Assembly (NCBI GenBank): GCA_910586645.1
Contig: CAJUIS010000039.1
Span: forward strand, 1 to 15,173
Length of the DNA stretch: 15,173 nt
Direction of reading: 5' to 3'
DNA from: an uncultured Lachnospiraceae bacterium
Lineage (GTDB): Bacteria; Bacillota; Clostridia; Lachnospirales; Lachnospiraceae
In this document: positions 6,450-14,342 of the stretch, piece after piece
Numbering within the stretch: the stretch's first letter is position 1
Layout: each line of letters begins with the position of its first letter
The notes under the pieces: generated by a model
Database searches by the model: none
Told to the model about the DNA's origin: nothing
The model's input: the letters and a program-made list of their open reading frames with translations, nothing else
Program-made: the position numbers and the translations under genes

Positions 6450-6528
6450 AGAATCAGATAACTTAATGACAATCTATCTAATTTATGGTAGACTTGTAAC
6501 GAATTTATTTTTACGACAGGAGGCAGGT

Positions 6529-7407
6529 ATGTCATTATTGGATGCAATACTCATGGGAGTGGTACAGGGATTAACAGAATTTCTGCCCGTAAGCAGTTCC
6601 GGGCATCTGGCATTGTTTAAGATACTTTTTGACGTGGAAACGGAAACCGGGATGCTGTTCGACGTTTTGCTGCATTTGGGAACGCTGATTGCGATTTTTG
6701 GGGTGTTTTATAAGGATATTTTCCGTATGATACGGGAAGGGTTTGCGATTATTGGAGATTTTTTCCGCAATGTCCCTGTTTTTGCAGGGAACGTTTTTCA
6801 AAAGAAAGATGAGCCTTATTATAAAGTAATCAATAACAGTTACCGAAAGTTCGTCATGCTGGTGATCGTATCTACGATACCGACGGGCATTATCGGCTAT
6901 GTAGCGGCGGACGTGGTGGAAGCGGCAGCTCAGATATTGATTGTGCCGGGCGTGTGTCTGGTAATTACATCTGTTTTGCTGTTTTTATCGGATCGGATAG
7001 AGGATGGTGCGAAAACGCCGAAGAATGTGTCTTATTCCAATGCGTTCTTTATCGGCATTTGTCAGGGATTTGCGACTCTGCCCGGACTGTCGAGATCCGG
7101 AACGACGATTTCTGCCTGTCTGTTCAGCGATTTTAACCGTAAATTCGCAGTAAAATATTCCTTTATTATGTCTGTTCCCGCAGTTCTTGGCGCCGTGGTT
7201 TTAAAGATTAAGGATATGACGGAGCTTGAAGTTACGGCATCTGATATGGGATGTTATCTGGCTGGCGTTCTTTGCGCGGCAGTTGTGGGATATATCTGCA
7301 TCCGGGCAATGCTTGTTGTGGTAAAGAGAAAGAAGTTTACAATTTTTGCAGTGTATTGTCTGATCGTTGGGATTATTTCCATTGGAGGATATTTTTATAC
7401 AGTATAG
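6529..7407 (+). CDS. uppP: Undecaprenyl-diphosphate phosphatase
   Basis: UppP (BacA) is a membrane enzyme that dephosphorylates undecaprenyl diphosphate on the outer face of the membrane. It regenerates the lipid carrier for wall synthesis and contributes to bacitracin resistance. The 292-aa protein carries both family signatures: GLTEFLPVSSSGH (14-26), with Glu17 and the serine-rich loop, and PGLSRSGTT (185-193), with the catalytic Arg189. About seven or eight hydrophobic segments are spread along it. The frame is open upstream to 6379, but the start at 6529 is chosen because AGGAGG (6518-6523) lies 5 nt before it and MSLLDAILMGVVQG is the usual N-terminus. It is the first gene of a packed operon, with ftsK 14 bp downstream. 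Confidence 0.97.
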   Translation: MSLLDAILMGVVQGLTEFLPVSSSGHLALFKILFDVETETGMLFDVLLHLGTLIAIFGVFYKDIFRMIREGFAIIGDFFRNVPVFAGNVFQKKDEPYYKVINNSYRKFVMLVIVSTIPTGIIGYVAADVVEAAAQILIVPGVCLVITSVLLFLSDRIEDGAKTPKNVSYSNAFFIGICQGFATLPGLSRSGTTISACLFSDFNRKFAVKYSFIMSVPAVLGAVVLKIKDMTELEVTASDMGCYLAGVLCAAVVGYICIRAMLVVVKRKKFTIFAVYCLIVGIISIGGYFYTV

Positions 7408-7421
7408 AATTAGGAGAAGTT

Positions 7422-9920
7422 ATGGCGGTAAGTAGGAAAAAAGCTTTCAAACAAAAGACGGCAAAAAGGCCTGTGAACAAAAAGACGGCGTCCGGAAAAG
7501 GAAGGCCGAAAAAATCACAGGGACTGACTTTTGAAAGCGAAGTGGCGCTCTGGATTTTGCTGGCGGTGTCCATTCTGTTTTTTGTCAGTAATTTTGGAAT
7601 CGGCGGCAGATTTGGAGCGGCGGCAAGCGCAGCGCTTTTTGGCCTGTTTGGCCTGATGGCGTATGTGTTTCCGGTAATTTTATTCATTGGCTCCTGCTTT
7701 CTTATTTCAAACAGAAGAAACCATTTTGCAGTTTTTAAATTCGTTGCAGGGATTCTTCTGTTTTGCGCGCTCTGTCTGTTTTTGCAGCTGATTATTTCAG
7801 ACGCGGATACGGCGGCGTCGCAGACGTTAAAAGGCGCCTATCTGTATTCTTCCGCAGGGAAAACCGGAGGCGGGGCGTTAGGAGGACTTTTTGCCGGTCT
7901 TTTTGTGCCGAATTTTGGATTGTTTGGTTCTTATGTGATTGCTTTTGCCGTTATGATTATATCGGTGGTTCTGATTACGGAACGCTCTGTGTTCCGGGGA
8001 GTGAAGCGCGGCGGGCAGAAGGTATATGAGACGGCCAGGGAAGACGCGGCGCGTTACCGCGATAACCAGCAGAGACGGCAGGAAGCGCGCAGGCTCAGGC
8101 GCATGGACAGAAAAGTGGAAGGCGTCGCAATGGATACGGAAATCAAAGGAAAGAAAAAGCCTGCGGGAGATGAAGTCAGCGAAATTATGCCGGATGAAAA
8201 AGAAGCTCCACTGCCGGAACTTTATATTGAGCCGGTGGAAGAAGAGCCAAAAGAAACTCCATTGCCCAAGCTTTACATTGAGCCGGTGGAAGAAGAGCTA
8301 AAAGAAGCCCCTCCGGAATATGAGGACGCCAGGCTTTTGGAGAGCCTTTTGTCTGATGCGGGCAGTATGGTGGAACAAAAGCCCAAAGAGCAGAATGCAA
8401 AGCGTGAAAGGGCGGTAAGGACGGAAATAAAAGCGCCGGAAAGGCCATATGTGTTTCCGGACATTTCCTTATTGAAAAAGGGCAAATCAGGGACGATAGG
8501 AGATTCCAGGACGCATTTGATGGCGACGGCGAACAAGCTTCAGCAGACGCTGAAAAATTTTGGCGTCAACGTTACGATTACAAATGTCAGCAGCGGCCCG
8601 TCGGTGACAAGGTATGAGATTCAGCCGGAGATGGGGGTGAAGGTCAGTAAAATTGTAAACCTGACAGACGACATTAAGTTAAATCTTGCGGCGGCGGACA
8701 TTCGTATGGAGGCCCCGATTCCGGGAAAAGCAGCTATAGGAATTGAGATTCCGAATAAAGAAAACGTTACGGTTATGTTCCGGGATCTGATTGAGTCAGG
8801 GGAATTTCAGAAAAACGCTTCCAATCTGGCATTTGCCGCGGGAAAAGATATTGGAGGTCAGGTCGTTGTGGCGGATATTGCAAAAATGCCGCACGTTTTA
8901 ATTGCCGGGGCGACTGGTTCCGGAAAATCAGTCTGCATCAATACGATTATTATGAGCATTTTATATAAGGCGCACCCGGATGATGTGAAACTGATTATGG
9001 TAGATCCGAAGGTTGTGGAACTTAGCGTGTATAACGGCATTCCGCATCTGATGATCCCTGTCGTCACCGATCCGAAAAAAGCGGCGGGGGCGTTAAACTG
9101 GGCGGTTGCGGAGATGGATGAACGGTACCGGAAGTTTGCCGAATACGGCGTCCGGGATTTGAAAGGATATAATGAAAAGGCAGCGTCCGTTTCCGGCCCG
9201 GGAGAAGAGGATGCGCCGCGGAAGCTTCCGCAGATTGTGATTATCGTGGATGAGCTTGCGGATTTGATGATGGTGGCGTCCCATGAAGTGGAAAATGCCA
9301 TCTGCCGTCTGGCGCAGCTTGCAAGGGCAGCCGGACTTCATTTGATTATTGCCACGCAGCGTCCGTCTGTCAATGTCATTACCGGACTGATCAAGGCAAA
9401 TATGCCGTCCAGGATTGCTTTTGCCGTGACTTCCGGCGTAGATTCAAGGACAATCCTTGATATGGTGGGAGCGGAAAAATTGCTGGGCAAAGGAGATATG
9501 CTGTTCTTTCCGCAGAATTACCAGAAACCGCTTCGCGTACAGGGGGCGTTTGTTTCCGACAAAGAAGTGTCGGATGTTGTGGATTTCTTAAAAAAGGAAA
9601 ACAGTGCGGCGGAATACAATCCAAAAATACAGGAAAAGATGGAGCAGTCGGAAAATATAGCGATGTCTGTTTCAGAAGGAGCGGGAGTTTCGGATGAGAA
9701 AGACGTATTGTTTCAGGAGGTCGGAAAATTTCTGATCGAAAGTGAAAAGGGTTCCATCGGTTCCATACAGCGGAAATTCAAAGTGGGCTTTAACCGGGCC
9801 GCCCGTATTATGGATCAGTTGGAAGAGGCCGGACTGGTAGGACCGGAAGAAGGGACGAAACCAAGGAAGGTTTTGATGTCTTTGGAAGAATTTGAACAGT
9901 ACTTGGAAACATGCGTATAA
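7422..9920 (+). CDS. ftsK: DNA translocase FtsK/SpoIIIE
   Basis: An 832-aa, septum-anchored, ATP-driven DNA pump that clears chromosomal DNA from the closing septum and, in spore formers, drives the chromosome into the forespore. A basic N-terminus leads into about four membrane segments (41-58, 67-95, 104-126, 150-187). A charged linker (about 190-400) contains two copies of a 17-residue repeat. The motor follows, with Walker A GATGSGKS (496-503, Lys502) and Walker B IVIIVDELADLMM with Asp610-Glu611. The C-terminal winged-helix gamma domain (about 765-832) reads DNA polarity signals. The frame is open upstream within uppP, but ATG 7422, with AGGAG 5 nt before it, is the natural start. Whether it acts in division, sporulation or both depends on paralogues outside the window. 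Confidence 0.97.
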   Translation: MAVSRKKAFKQKTAKRPVNKKTASGKGRPKKSQGLTFESEVALWILLAVSILFFVSNFGIGGRFGAAASAALFGLFGLMAYVFPVILFIGSCFLISNRRNHFAVFKFVAGILLFCALCLFLQLIISDADTAASQTLKGAYLYSSAGKTGGGALGGLFAGLFVPNFGLFGSYVIAFAVMIISVVLITERSVFRGVKRGGQKVYETAREDAARYRDNQQRRQEARRLRRMDRKVEGVAMDTEIKGKKKPAGDEVSEIMPDEKEAPLPELYIEPVEEEPKETPLPKLYIEPVEEELKEAPPEYEDARLLESLLSDAGSMVEQKPKEQNAKRERAVRTEIKAPERPYVFPDISLLKKGKSGTIGDSRTHLMATANKLQQTLKNFGVNVTITNVSSGPSVTRYEIQPEMGVKVSKIVNLTDDIKLNLAAADIRMEAPIPGKAAIGIEIPNKENVTVMFRDLIESGEFQKNASNLAFAAGKDIGGQVVVADIAKMPHVLIAGATGSGKSVCINTIIMSILYKAHPDDVKLIMVDPKVVELSVYNGIPHLMIPVVTDPKKAAGALNWAVAEMDERYRKFAEYGVRDLKGYNEKAASVSGPGEEDAPRKLPQIVIIVDELADLMMVASHEVENAICRLAQLARAAGLHLIIATQRPSVNVITGLIKANMPSRIAFAVTSGVDSRTILDMVGAEKLLGKGDMLFFPQNYQKPLRVQGAFVSDKEVSDVVDFLKKENSAAEYNPKIQEKMEQSENIAMSVSEGAGVSDEKDVLFQEVGKFLIESEKGSIGSIQRKFKVGFNRAARIMDQLEEAGLVGPEEGTKPRKVLMSLEEFEQYLETCV
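8211..8312 (+). repeat. Two 51-bp in-frame tandem repeats in the FtsK linker
   Basis: Two adjacent 51-bp units (8211-8261 and 8262-8312) encode LPELYIEPVEEEPKETP and LPKLYIEPVEEELKEAP, differing at only four residues. The DNA is also closely similar, which points to a fairly recent in-frame duplication or slippage in the acidic, probably disordered linker. Confidence 0.9.
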
Positions 9921-9934
9921 AGGAGGAGCAAGCG

Positions 9935-11605
9935 ATGAAAACAGATATTGAAATTGCGCAGGAAGCGGAACTTTTTCCGATTCAGGAGGTTGCGGAAAAT
10001 CTGGATATTCCAAAAGAGGATCTGGAGTTTTACGGGAAATATAAGGCAAAACTGTCCGAAGAGCTCTTACAGAGGACGAAAAAGAACAAAGATGGAAAGC
10101 TTGTGTTAGTTACGGCAATCAATCCGACTCCGGCCGGAGAGGGAAAAACGACAACGAGCATAGGACTTGGACAGGCGTTTGGGCTTTTGAAGAAAAAAGC
10201 GGTTCTTGCGCTGCGGGAGCCGTCGCTTGGGCCCTGTTTTGGCATAAAGGGGGGAGCCGCCGGGGGCGGATATGCGCAGGTTGTCCCAATGGAAGAACTG
10301 AATCTGCATTTTACAGGAGATTTCCATGCAATTACATCAGCAAACAATCTGCTTGCCGCGCTTTTGGACAATCATATCCAGCAGGGCAACGCGCTTGGAA
10401 TCGATCCCAGGCAGGTGGTGTGGAAACGGTGCCTTGATATGAACGACCGGGCGCTTCGAAACATTGTTATAGGTCTTGGAAATAAGATGGACGGAATGGT
10501 AAGGGAAGATCATTTTATTATTACGGTAGCTTCTGAGATTATGGCGATTCTCTGCCTTGCGGAGGATATGCAGGACTTAAAGAAACGTCTTTCCAAAATC
10601 ATCGTGGCCTATACATTTGACGGAAAGCCTGTAACAGCGGAGGATTTGAGCGCTGTCGGGGCAATGGCCGCCCTGTTAAAAGACGCCATAAAACCGAATC
10701 TGATCCAGACGCTTTCTCATACGCCTGCAATTGTGCATGGCGGCCCGTTTGCGAATATTGCGCATGGCTGCAACAGTGTCCGGGCGACGAAAGCCGCGCT
10801 TAAGCTGGCGGATATTGTCGTTACAGAAGCCGGTTTTGGAGCTGATTTGGGAGCGGAGAAATTTTTTGACATTAAATGCAGAAAAGCAGGGCTTCATCCG
10901 GACTGTGTCGTTTTGGTGGCGACTGTCCGGGCTTTAAAATACAACGGAGGAGCGCCAAAGGCGGAGCTTTCTTCGGAGAATTTAAAAGCTTTGGAAAAAG
11001 GAATTGTCAATCTGGAAAAACATATTGAAAATCTGAAAAAATATCAGGTTCCCATTGTTGTGGCTTTAAATTCCTTTGTTACGGATTCGGCTGCGGAGAC
11101 AGAATTTGTTGCGGATTTCTGCAGGGCGCGCGGCTGCGAATTTGCATTGTCAGAAGTCTGGGAGCATGGAGGGGAAGGCGGAATTGAGCTTGCAAAGAAG
11201 ACGCTTGAGACGCTGGAACAGAAAAAAAGCGAATTTCAGGTTCTTTACCCGGATGAAATGGGTTTAAAAGAGAAAATAGAAACGATAGCAAAAGAGATTT
11301 ACGGTGCAGAAGGCGTTACGTACAGTTCTGCCGCAGAAAAAGAACTAAAGAGAATTACGGAACTTGGAATGGGCGGTTTTCCGGTTTGCCTTGCAAAGAC
11401 GCAGTATTCTTTGTCGGATGATCCGAACAGGCTTGGAAGGCCGGAAGGATTTACGGTAAACGTAAGAGAGGTGTATGCGTCTGCGGGCGCAGGGTTTGTC
11501 GTGGCTGTTTTGGGAACGATTATGACGATGCCAGGACTTCCGAAAGTTCCTGCGGCAAACAGCATTGATGTGGATGAAAACGGCAGCATTACAGGTTTAT
11601 TTTAG
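9935..11605 (+). CDS. fhs: Formate-tetrahydrofolate ligase
   Basis: Fhs (formyltetrahydrofolate synthetase) uses ATP to join formate to tetrahydrofolate, giving 10-formyl-THF. It supplies purine synthesis and, in acetogens, the methyl branch of the Wood-Ljungdahl pathway. At 556 aa it is full length. The nucleotide-binding motif TPAGEGKTT (65-73) is followed by the family signature EPSLGPCFGIKGGAAGGGYAQV in two adjacent blocks and FTGDFHAIT. The C-terminus LPKVPAANSIDVDENGSITGLF is also typical. The start at 9935 has AGGAGG (9921-9926) 8 nt upstream; an upstream in-frame ATG at 9911 lies inside ftsK and lacks such a site. folD follows 17 bp downstream, placing consecutive C1 steps in one transcript. 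No separate cyclohydrolase gene lies between them, which fits a bifunctional FolD. Confidence 0.98.
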   Translation: MKTDIEIAQEAELFPIQEVAENLDIPKEDLEFYGKYKAKLSEELLQRTKKNKDGKLVLVTAINPTPAGEGKTTTSIGLGQAFGLLKKKAVLALREPSLGPCFGIKGGAAGGGYAQVVPMEELNLHFTGDFHAITSANNLLAALLDNHIQQGNALGIDPRQVVWKRCLDMNDRALRNIVIGLGNKMDGMVREDHFIITVASEIMAILCLAEDMQDLKKRLSKIIVAYTFDGKPVTAEDLSAVGAMAALLKDAIKPNLIQTLSHTPAIVHGGPFANIAHGCNSVRATKAALKLADIVVTEAGFGADLGAEKFFDIKCRKAGLHPDCVVLVATVRALKYNGGAPKAELSSENLKALEKGIVNLEKHIENLKKYQVPIVVALNSFVTDSAAETEFVADFCRARGCEFALSEVWEHGGEGGIELAKKTLETLEQKKSEFQVLYPDEMGLKEKIETIAKEIYGAEGVTYSSAAEKELKRITELGMGGFPVCLAKTQYSLSDDPNRLGRPEGFTVNVREVYASAGAGFVVAVLGTIMTMPGLPKVPAANSIDVDENGSITGLF

Positions 11606-11622
11606 AGGAAAGGAAAGAACAT

Positions 11623-12462
11623 ATGGCAAAGATAATAGACGGAAAGAAAATTTCAGCGGAAATCAAAGAAGAGTTAAAAGAGCAGACGGCGCAGTTAAAG
11701 GAAGCGGGCATAGAGGGAACGCTTGCGGTGATTCAGGTAGGAAACGATCCGGCTTCAGGCGTGTACGTGCGCAACAAGAAAAAGGCATGTGAATATATTG
11801 GAATCCATTCAAGAGCATATGAACTGCCGGAATCGACAACGCAGAAGGAACTTTTAAAGCTGATTTCGGATTTAAATGCGGATGAAGCCGTAAACGGAAT
11901 TTTAGTACAGCTTCCGGTTCCTCCTCATATCGACGAAAAGACGGTGATCAATGCAATTTCTCCAAAGAAAGATGTAGACGGATTTCATCCGGAGAGCGTA
12001 GGTTCTCTTACCATTGGGCAGCCGGGCTTTGTATCCTGCACTCCGGCGGGGATTATTGAACTTTTTAAGCGTTCCAAAGTAGAAATGGATGGAAAAAACT
12101 GCGTCATTGTCGGAAGAAGCAATATTGTCGGAAAGCCGATGGCTCTTTTGATGCTCCGGGAAAATGCAACCGTTACCGTGACGCATTCACATACGAAAAA
12201 TTTAAAAGAAATCTGCAGCCAGGCAGATATTTTAATCGTTGCCATTGGAAAAAAAGAATTTATTACAGGAGACTATATCAAGCCGGGCGCCGTTGTCATT
12301 GACGTTGGGATTCACAGAGATGAAAACAATAAACTTTCCGGCGACGTAAAGTATGACGAGGCGGAACCGAAGGCGTCTATGATTACTCCGGTGCCGGGCG
12401 GCGTAGGGCCTATGACGATTGCCATGCTGATGCGTAATTGTGTAGAAGCAATGACAAAATAA
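11623..12462 (+). CDS. folD: Bifunctional methylenetetrahydrofolate dehydrogenase/cyclohydrolase
   Basis: FolD interconverts 10-formyl-, 5,10-methenyl- and 5,10-methylene-THF using NADP, directly downstream of the Fhs reaction. The 279-aa protein has the catalytic Tyr48 and Lys52 (YVRNK), Gln96 in LVQLPVP and Asp119 in DVDGFHP. The Rossmann signature GRSNIVGKP is at 164-172 and the C-terminal PVPGGVGPMT at 256-265. All key residues for both activities are present. Purine-rich GAGGAAAGGAAAG precedes the ATG at a normal distance. The stop codon lies 17 bp before the next gene, in the same operon. Confidence 0.98.
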   Translation: MAKIIDGKKISAEIKEELKEQTAQLKEAGIEGTLAVIQVGNDPASGVYVRNKKKACEYIGIHSRAYELPESTTQKELLKLISDLNADEAVNGILVQLPVPPHIDEKTVINAISPKKDVDGFHPESVGSLTIGQPGFVSCTPAGIIELFKRSKVEMDGKNCVIVGRSNIVGKPMALLMLRENATVTVTHSHTKNLKEICSQADILIVAIGKKEFITGDYIKPGAVVIDVGIHRDENNKLSGDVKYDEAEPKASMITPVPGGVGPMTIAMLMRNCVEAMTK

Positions 12463-12479
12463 TTTGGAGATCCGTTTAT

Positions 12480-13580
12480 ATGAAATGTAAAAAATGCGGA
12501 GCAGAAATTCCGGCAGGGTATGTATACTGCAGCGTCTGCGGAAATGAAGTGCAGTTGGTGCCGGATTATAATTTGCTGGATGAAGATGTGCTTGGCAGTA
12601 TTATAAAAGGGGAAGCTAAGACAGAAGGCGTAAGTTTCGGATCCCGGAAAAAGAAAAGGGTAAACGGTTTCATTTGGGGCGGCATCTGTGTCGTGCTTCT
12701 GTCTGCCGTTCTGACTTTATTTTTTGTATTTCGGGAAATTCAGGAAAGGCATAGAAATACGTACGATTATCAGTATCAGACGGCGGAAGAGCATTTTCTG
12801 GCAGGAAATTTTGCCGATGCCGTTTTGTATTACAAACAGTCTCTGGAATTTAAGCCAAAAGATCGAAAAGCAAGAGAGCGGCTGCTTGAAATTTACCTTG
12901 AGACAGAAGAAGATCAGGCCGCAGTTTTGGTATTGCAGGAATTTATTTCAGAAAACAAGAAAGATAAAAAATCGATTCAAAAACTGATTGATCTCTACGA
13001 TAAAAATAAAGAATACAGTAAGATCCTTTCCTTGTGCGAAGAGGTAAAGAGCGTCGATACACTGGAAATGTTTGCGGATTATATGGTGGATCAGCCGAAG
13101 TTCAGCAATATTTCAGGGACTTATTCAACTCCGCTTACGATTGAGCTTTCATCTGCAAAAGGATATGATATTTTTTATACGACGGACGGGAAGGATCCTG
13201 TTTCGGACGGAACGCCTTATAAAGAAGGGATTGCTCTGGAAGAAGGGACAACGGTAATTAAGGCGGCTGCAAGAAACGAGAAGGGAATTTACAGTGAAGC
13301 GGTAGAGGCTGAGTATGTGATTCGTTATGAGCCGCCAAAGATGCCTTCCGTAACGCCGGCCGGAGGAGTCTATGCGGAACCGCAGATGATTACGATCCAT
13401 GTCCCGTCAGGCTGCACAGCTTACTATACGTGGGACGGCAGCGAACCGACAAAAGGGTCGTTCCGTTATACGGGGCCGCTGGAAATGATGCCGGGAAACC
13501 AGGTTTTATCTGTTGCTCTGATTAATTCGATTGGCTTAAAAAGCAGTATTTACCGCGTGAACTATATTTATATGCCATAA
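12480..13580 (+). CDS. Zinc-ribbon / TPR / chitobiase-domain membrane protein
   Basis: A 366-aa protein of unknown function with a clear modular layout. Residues 1-22 form a zinc ribbon (Cys3, Cys6, Cys17, Cys20). A basic stretch (56-61) precedes one membrane helix (63-84). Residues about 97-160 have TPR-like helices (AEEHFLAGNFADAVLYYKQS). Two tandem chitobiase/beta-hexosaminidase C-terminal (CHB_HEX_C) type beta-sandwich repeats follow (about 213-281 and 296-363), each with a YTTDG/YTWDG motif. The topology suggests a cytoplasmic zinc ribbon and an outside TPR and beta-domain region. The start at 12480 has GGAGA 9 nt upstream; an earlier in-frame ATG lies inside folD. The beta domains may bind wall glycans, but this is inference. 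It is not an enzyme by any visible motif. Confidence 0.88.
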   Translation: MKCKKCGAEIPAGYVYCSVCGNEVQLVPDYNLLDEDVLGSIIKGEAKTEGVSFGSRKKKRVNGFIWGGICVVLLSAVLTLFFVFREIQERHRNTYDYQYQTAEEHFLAGNFADAVLYYKQSLEFKPKDRKARERLLEIYLETEEDQAAVLVLQEFISENKKDKKSIQKLIDLYDKNKEYSKILSLCEEVKSVDTLEMFADYMVDQPKFSNISGTYSTPLTIELSSAKGYDIFYTTDGKDPVSDGTPYKEGIALEEGTTVIKAAARNEKGIYSEAVEAEYVIRYEPPKMPSVTPAGGVYAEPQMITIHVPSGCTAYYTWDGSEPTKGSFRYTGPLEMMPGNQVLSVALINSIGLKSSIYRVNYIYMP

Positions 13581-13589
13581 AGGAAAACA

Positions 13590-14069
13590 ATGAAGATTAC
13601 AATATTGTGTGTGGGAAAGATCAAAGAGGATTTTTACCGGAAGGCGGTTATGGAATTTCAAAAACGTCTGAGCCGTTACTGTAAACTGGAAATCCTTGAA
13701 GTTTCGGATGAGAAAACGCCGGATTCTGCCAGCGATGTTTTAGAGGCGCAGATAAAAAAGAGAGAGGGAGAACGTCTGTTAAAGCATATCCGGGAGGACG
13801 CTTACGTCATAGCGCTGGCGATTGAAGGGAAGGAATTGGATTCCGTTCAGCTGGCCGGACATATAGAGCGTCTGGGACTTTCCGGAAGAAGCAGTATCGT
13901 ATTTGTGATTGGAGGTTCGCTTGGCCTGTCAAAGGAAATTTTAAAACAGGCGGACGAGCTTCTGAGCTTTTCAAAAATGACATTTCCGCATCAGCTTATG
14001 CGGGTAATTCTTTTAGAACAGGTTTATCGGAGTTTCCGGGTGATAAAACATGAGCCTTATCACAAGTAA
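13590..14069 (+). CDS. rlmH: 23S rRNA (pseudouridine1915-N3)-methyltransferase RlmH
   Basis: RlmH is a SPOUT-class methyltransferase that methylates pseudouridine 1915 in helix 69 of 23S rRNA on assembled 70S ribosomes, using S-adenosylmethionine. The 159-aa protein is full length. It shows MKITILCVGKIKE at the N-terminus, the SAM-binding FVIGGSLGL (105-113; Leu111 occupies a position that is often Asp/Glu/Tyr in homologues) and SKMTFPHQLMRVILLEQVYR, and it ends HEPYHK, the standard C-terminus. AGGAAAA just before the ATG serves as ribosome binding site, 9 bp after the upstream stop. It is the last gene of the operon. In staphylococci the 3' end of this gene (orfX) is the SCC attachment site, relevant to the accessory-looking DNA that follows. 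Confidence 0.97.
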   Translation: MKITILCVGKIKEDFYRKAVMEFQKRLSRYCKLEILEVSDEKTPDSASDVLEAQIKKREGERLLKHIREDAYVIALAIEGKELDSVQLAGHIERLGLSGRSSIVFVIGGSLGLSKEILKQADELLSFSKMTFPHQLMRVILLEQVYRSFRVIKHEPYHK

Positions 14070-14342
14070 GGGCGACCAGTCATATGTCAGTTGCCGTAAG
14101 CCGAGGGCGGTCAGCACAGAGAGGAAACAGGGTATGTCCGGTATAATTCTTCCAATGCCTTGTGGAATGGTAAATCTGAGACGCAGAACTCTTTCAGACC
14201 CCAAGAGCCGTCAAAAGCCGGCTTTCGGGGTCTGTATCCTTTTATCTACTGAGGGTAAGATAACAGTGCGAAACAATTTGACGAATAAAAAGCTGTTCTT
14301 TGGATATTCAAATTATAAAAGTAATAAGTATTTTGAGGTAAA
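14070..14342 (+). other. 273-bp stretch without a supported gene after rlmH
   Basis: No convincing gene is visible here. The first ~165 bp have a base composition like the operon upstream and contain a short TTCCA/TGGAA hairpin (about 14147-14167) and a large stem-loop at 14195-14234. The last ~80 bp become markedly AT-rich, matching the following orphan gene. A weak TTGACG (14278-14283) could be a -35 for that gene, with GATATT (14303-14308) as a poor -10 at 19 bp. Open frames on both strands (98 and 63 codons) have no recognisable protein character. Confidence 0.6.
14195..14245 (+). terminator. Long hairpin, probable terminator of the uppP-rlmH operon
   Basis: CAGACCCC (14195-14202) pairs perfectly with GGGGTCTG (14227-14234). 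Inside, AGCCG pairs with CGGCT around an 8-nt loop, with a short imperfect join between the two helices. The structure is very stable but is followed by TATCCTTTTATCT rather than a clean T-run. It could therefore be a weak terminator or a structural RNA or repeat element. It is the only terminator-like signal after rlmH. Confidence 0.55.

Noticed and set aside
6379..6528. Upstream in-frame extension of uppP by 50 codons
   Set aside because: It runs through the palindrome and the likely promoter, has no ribosome binding site, and the family N-terminus begins at 6529 behind AGGAGG.
6307..6528. Riboswitch or T-box in the uppP leader
   Set aside because: The leader after the predicted start is only about 70 nt and shows no long stem or known aptamer core.
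7251..7421. Upstream in-frame extension of ftsK by 57 codons inside uppP
   Set aside because: It overlaps the uppP coding region in another frame and has no FtsK-like sequence; a good ribosome binding site precedes 7422.
8858..9301. 147-codon minus-strand ORF within ftsK
   Set aside because: It is antisense to the highly conserved motor domain, with Ser/Thr-rich shadow composition, and shows no start signal or domain.
11299..11589. 96-codon minus-strand ORF within fhs
   Set aside because: It is antisense to conserved Fhs C-terminal motifs and has no independent support.
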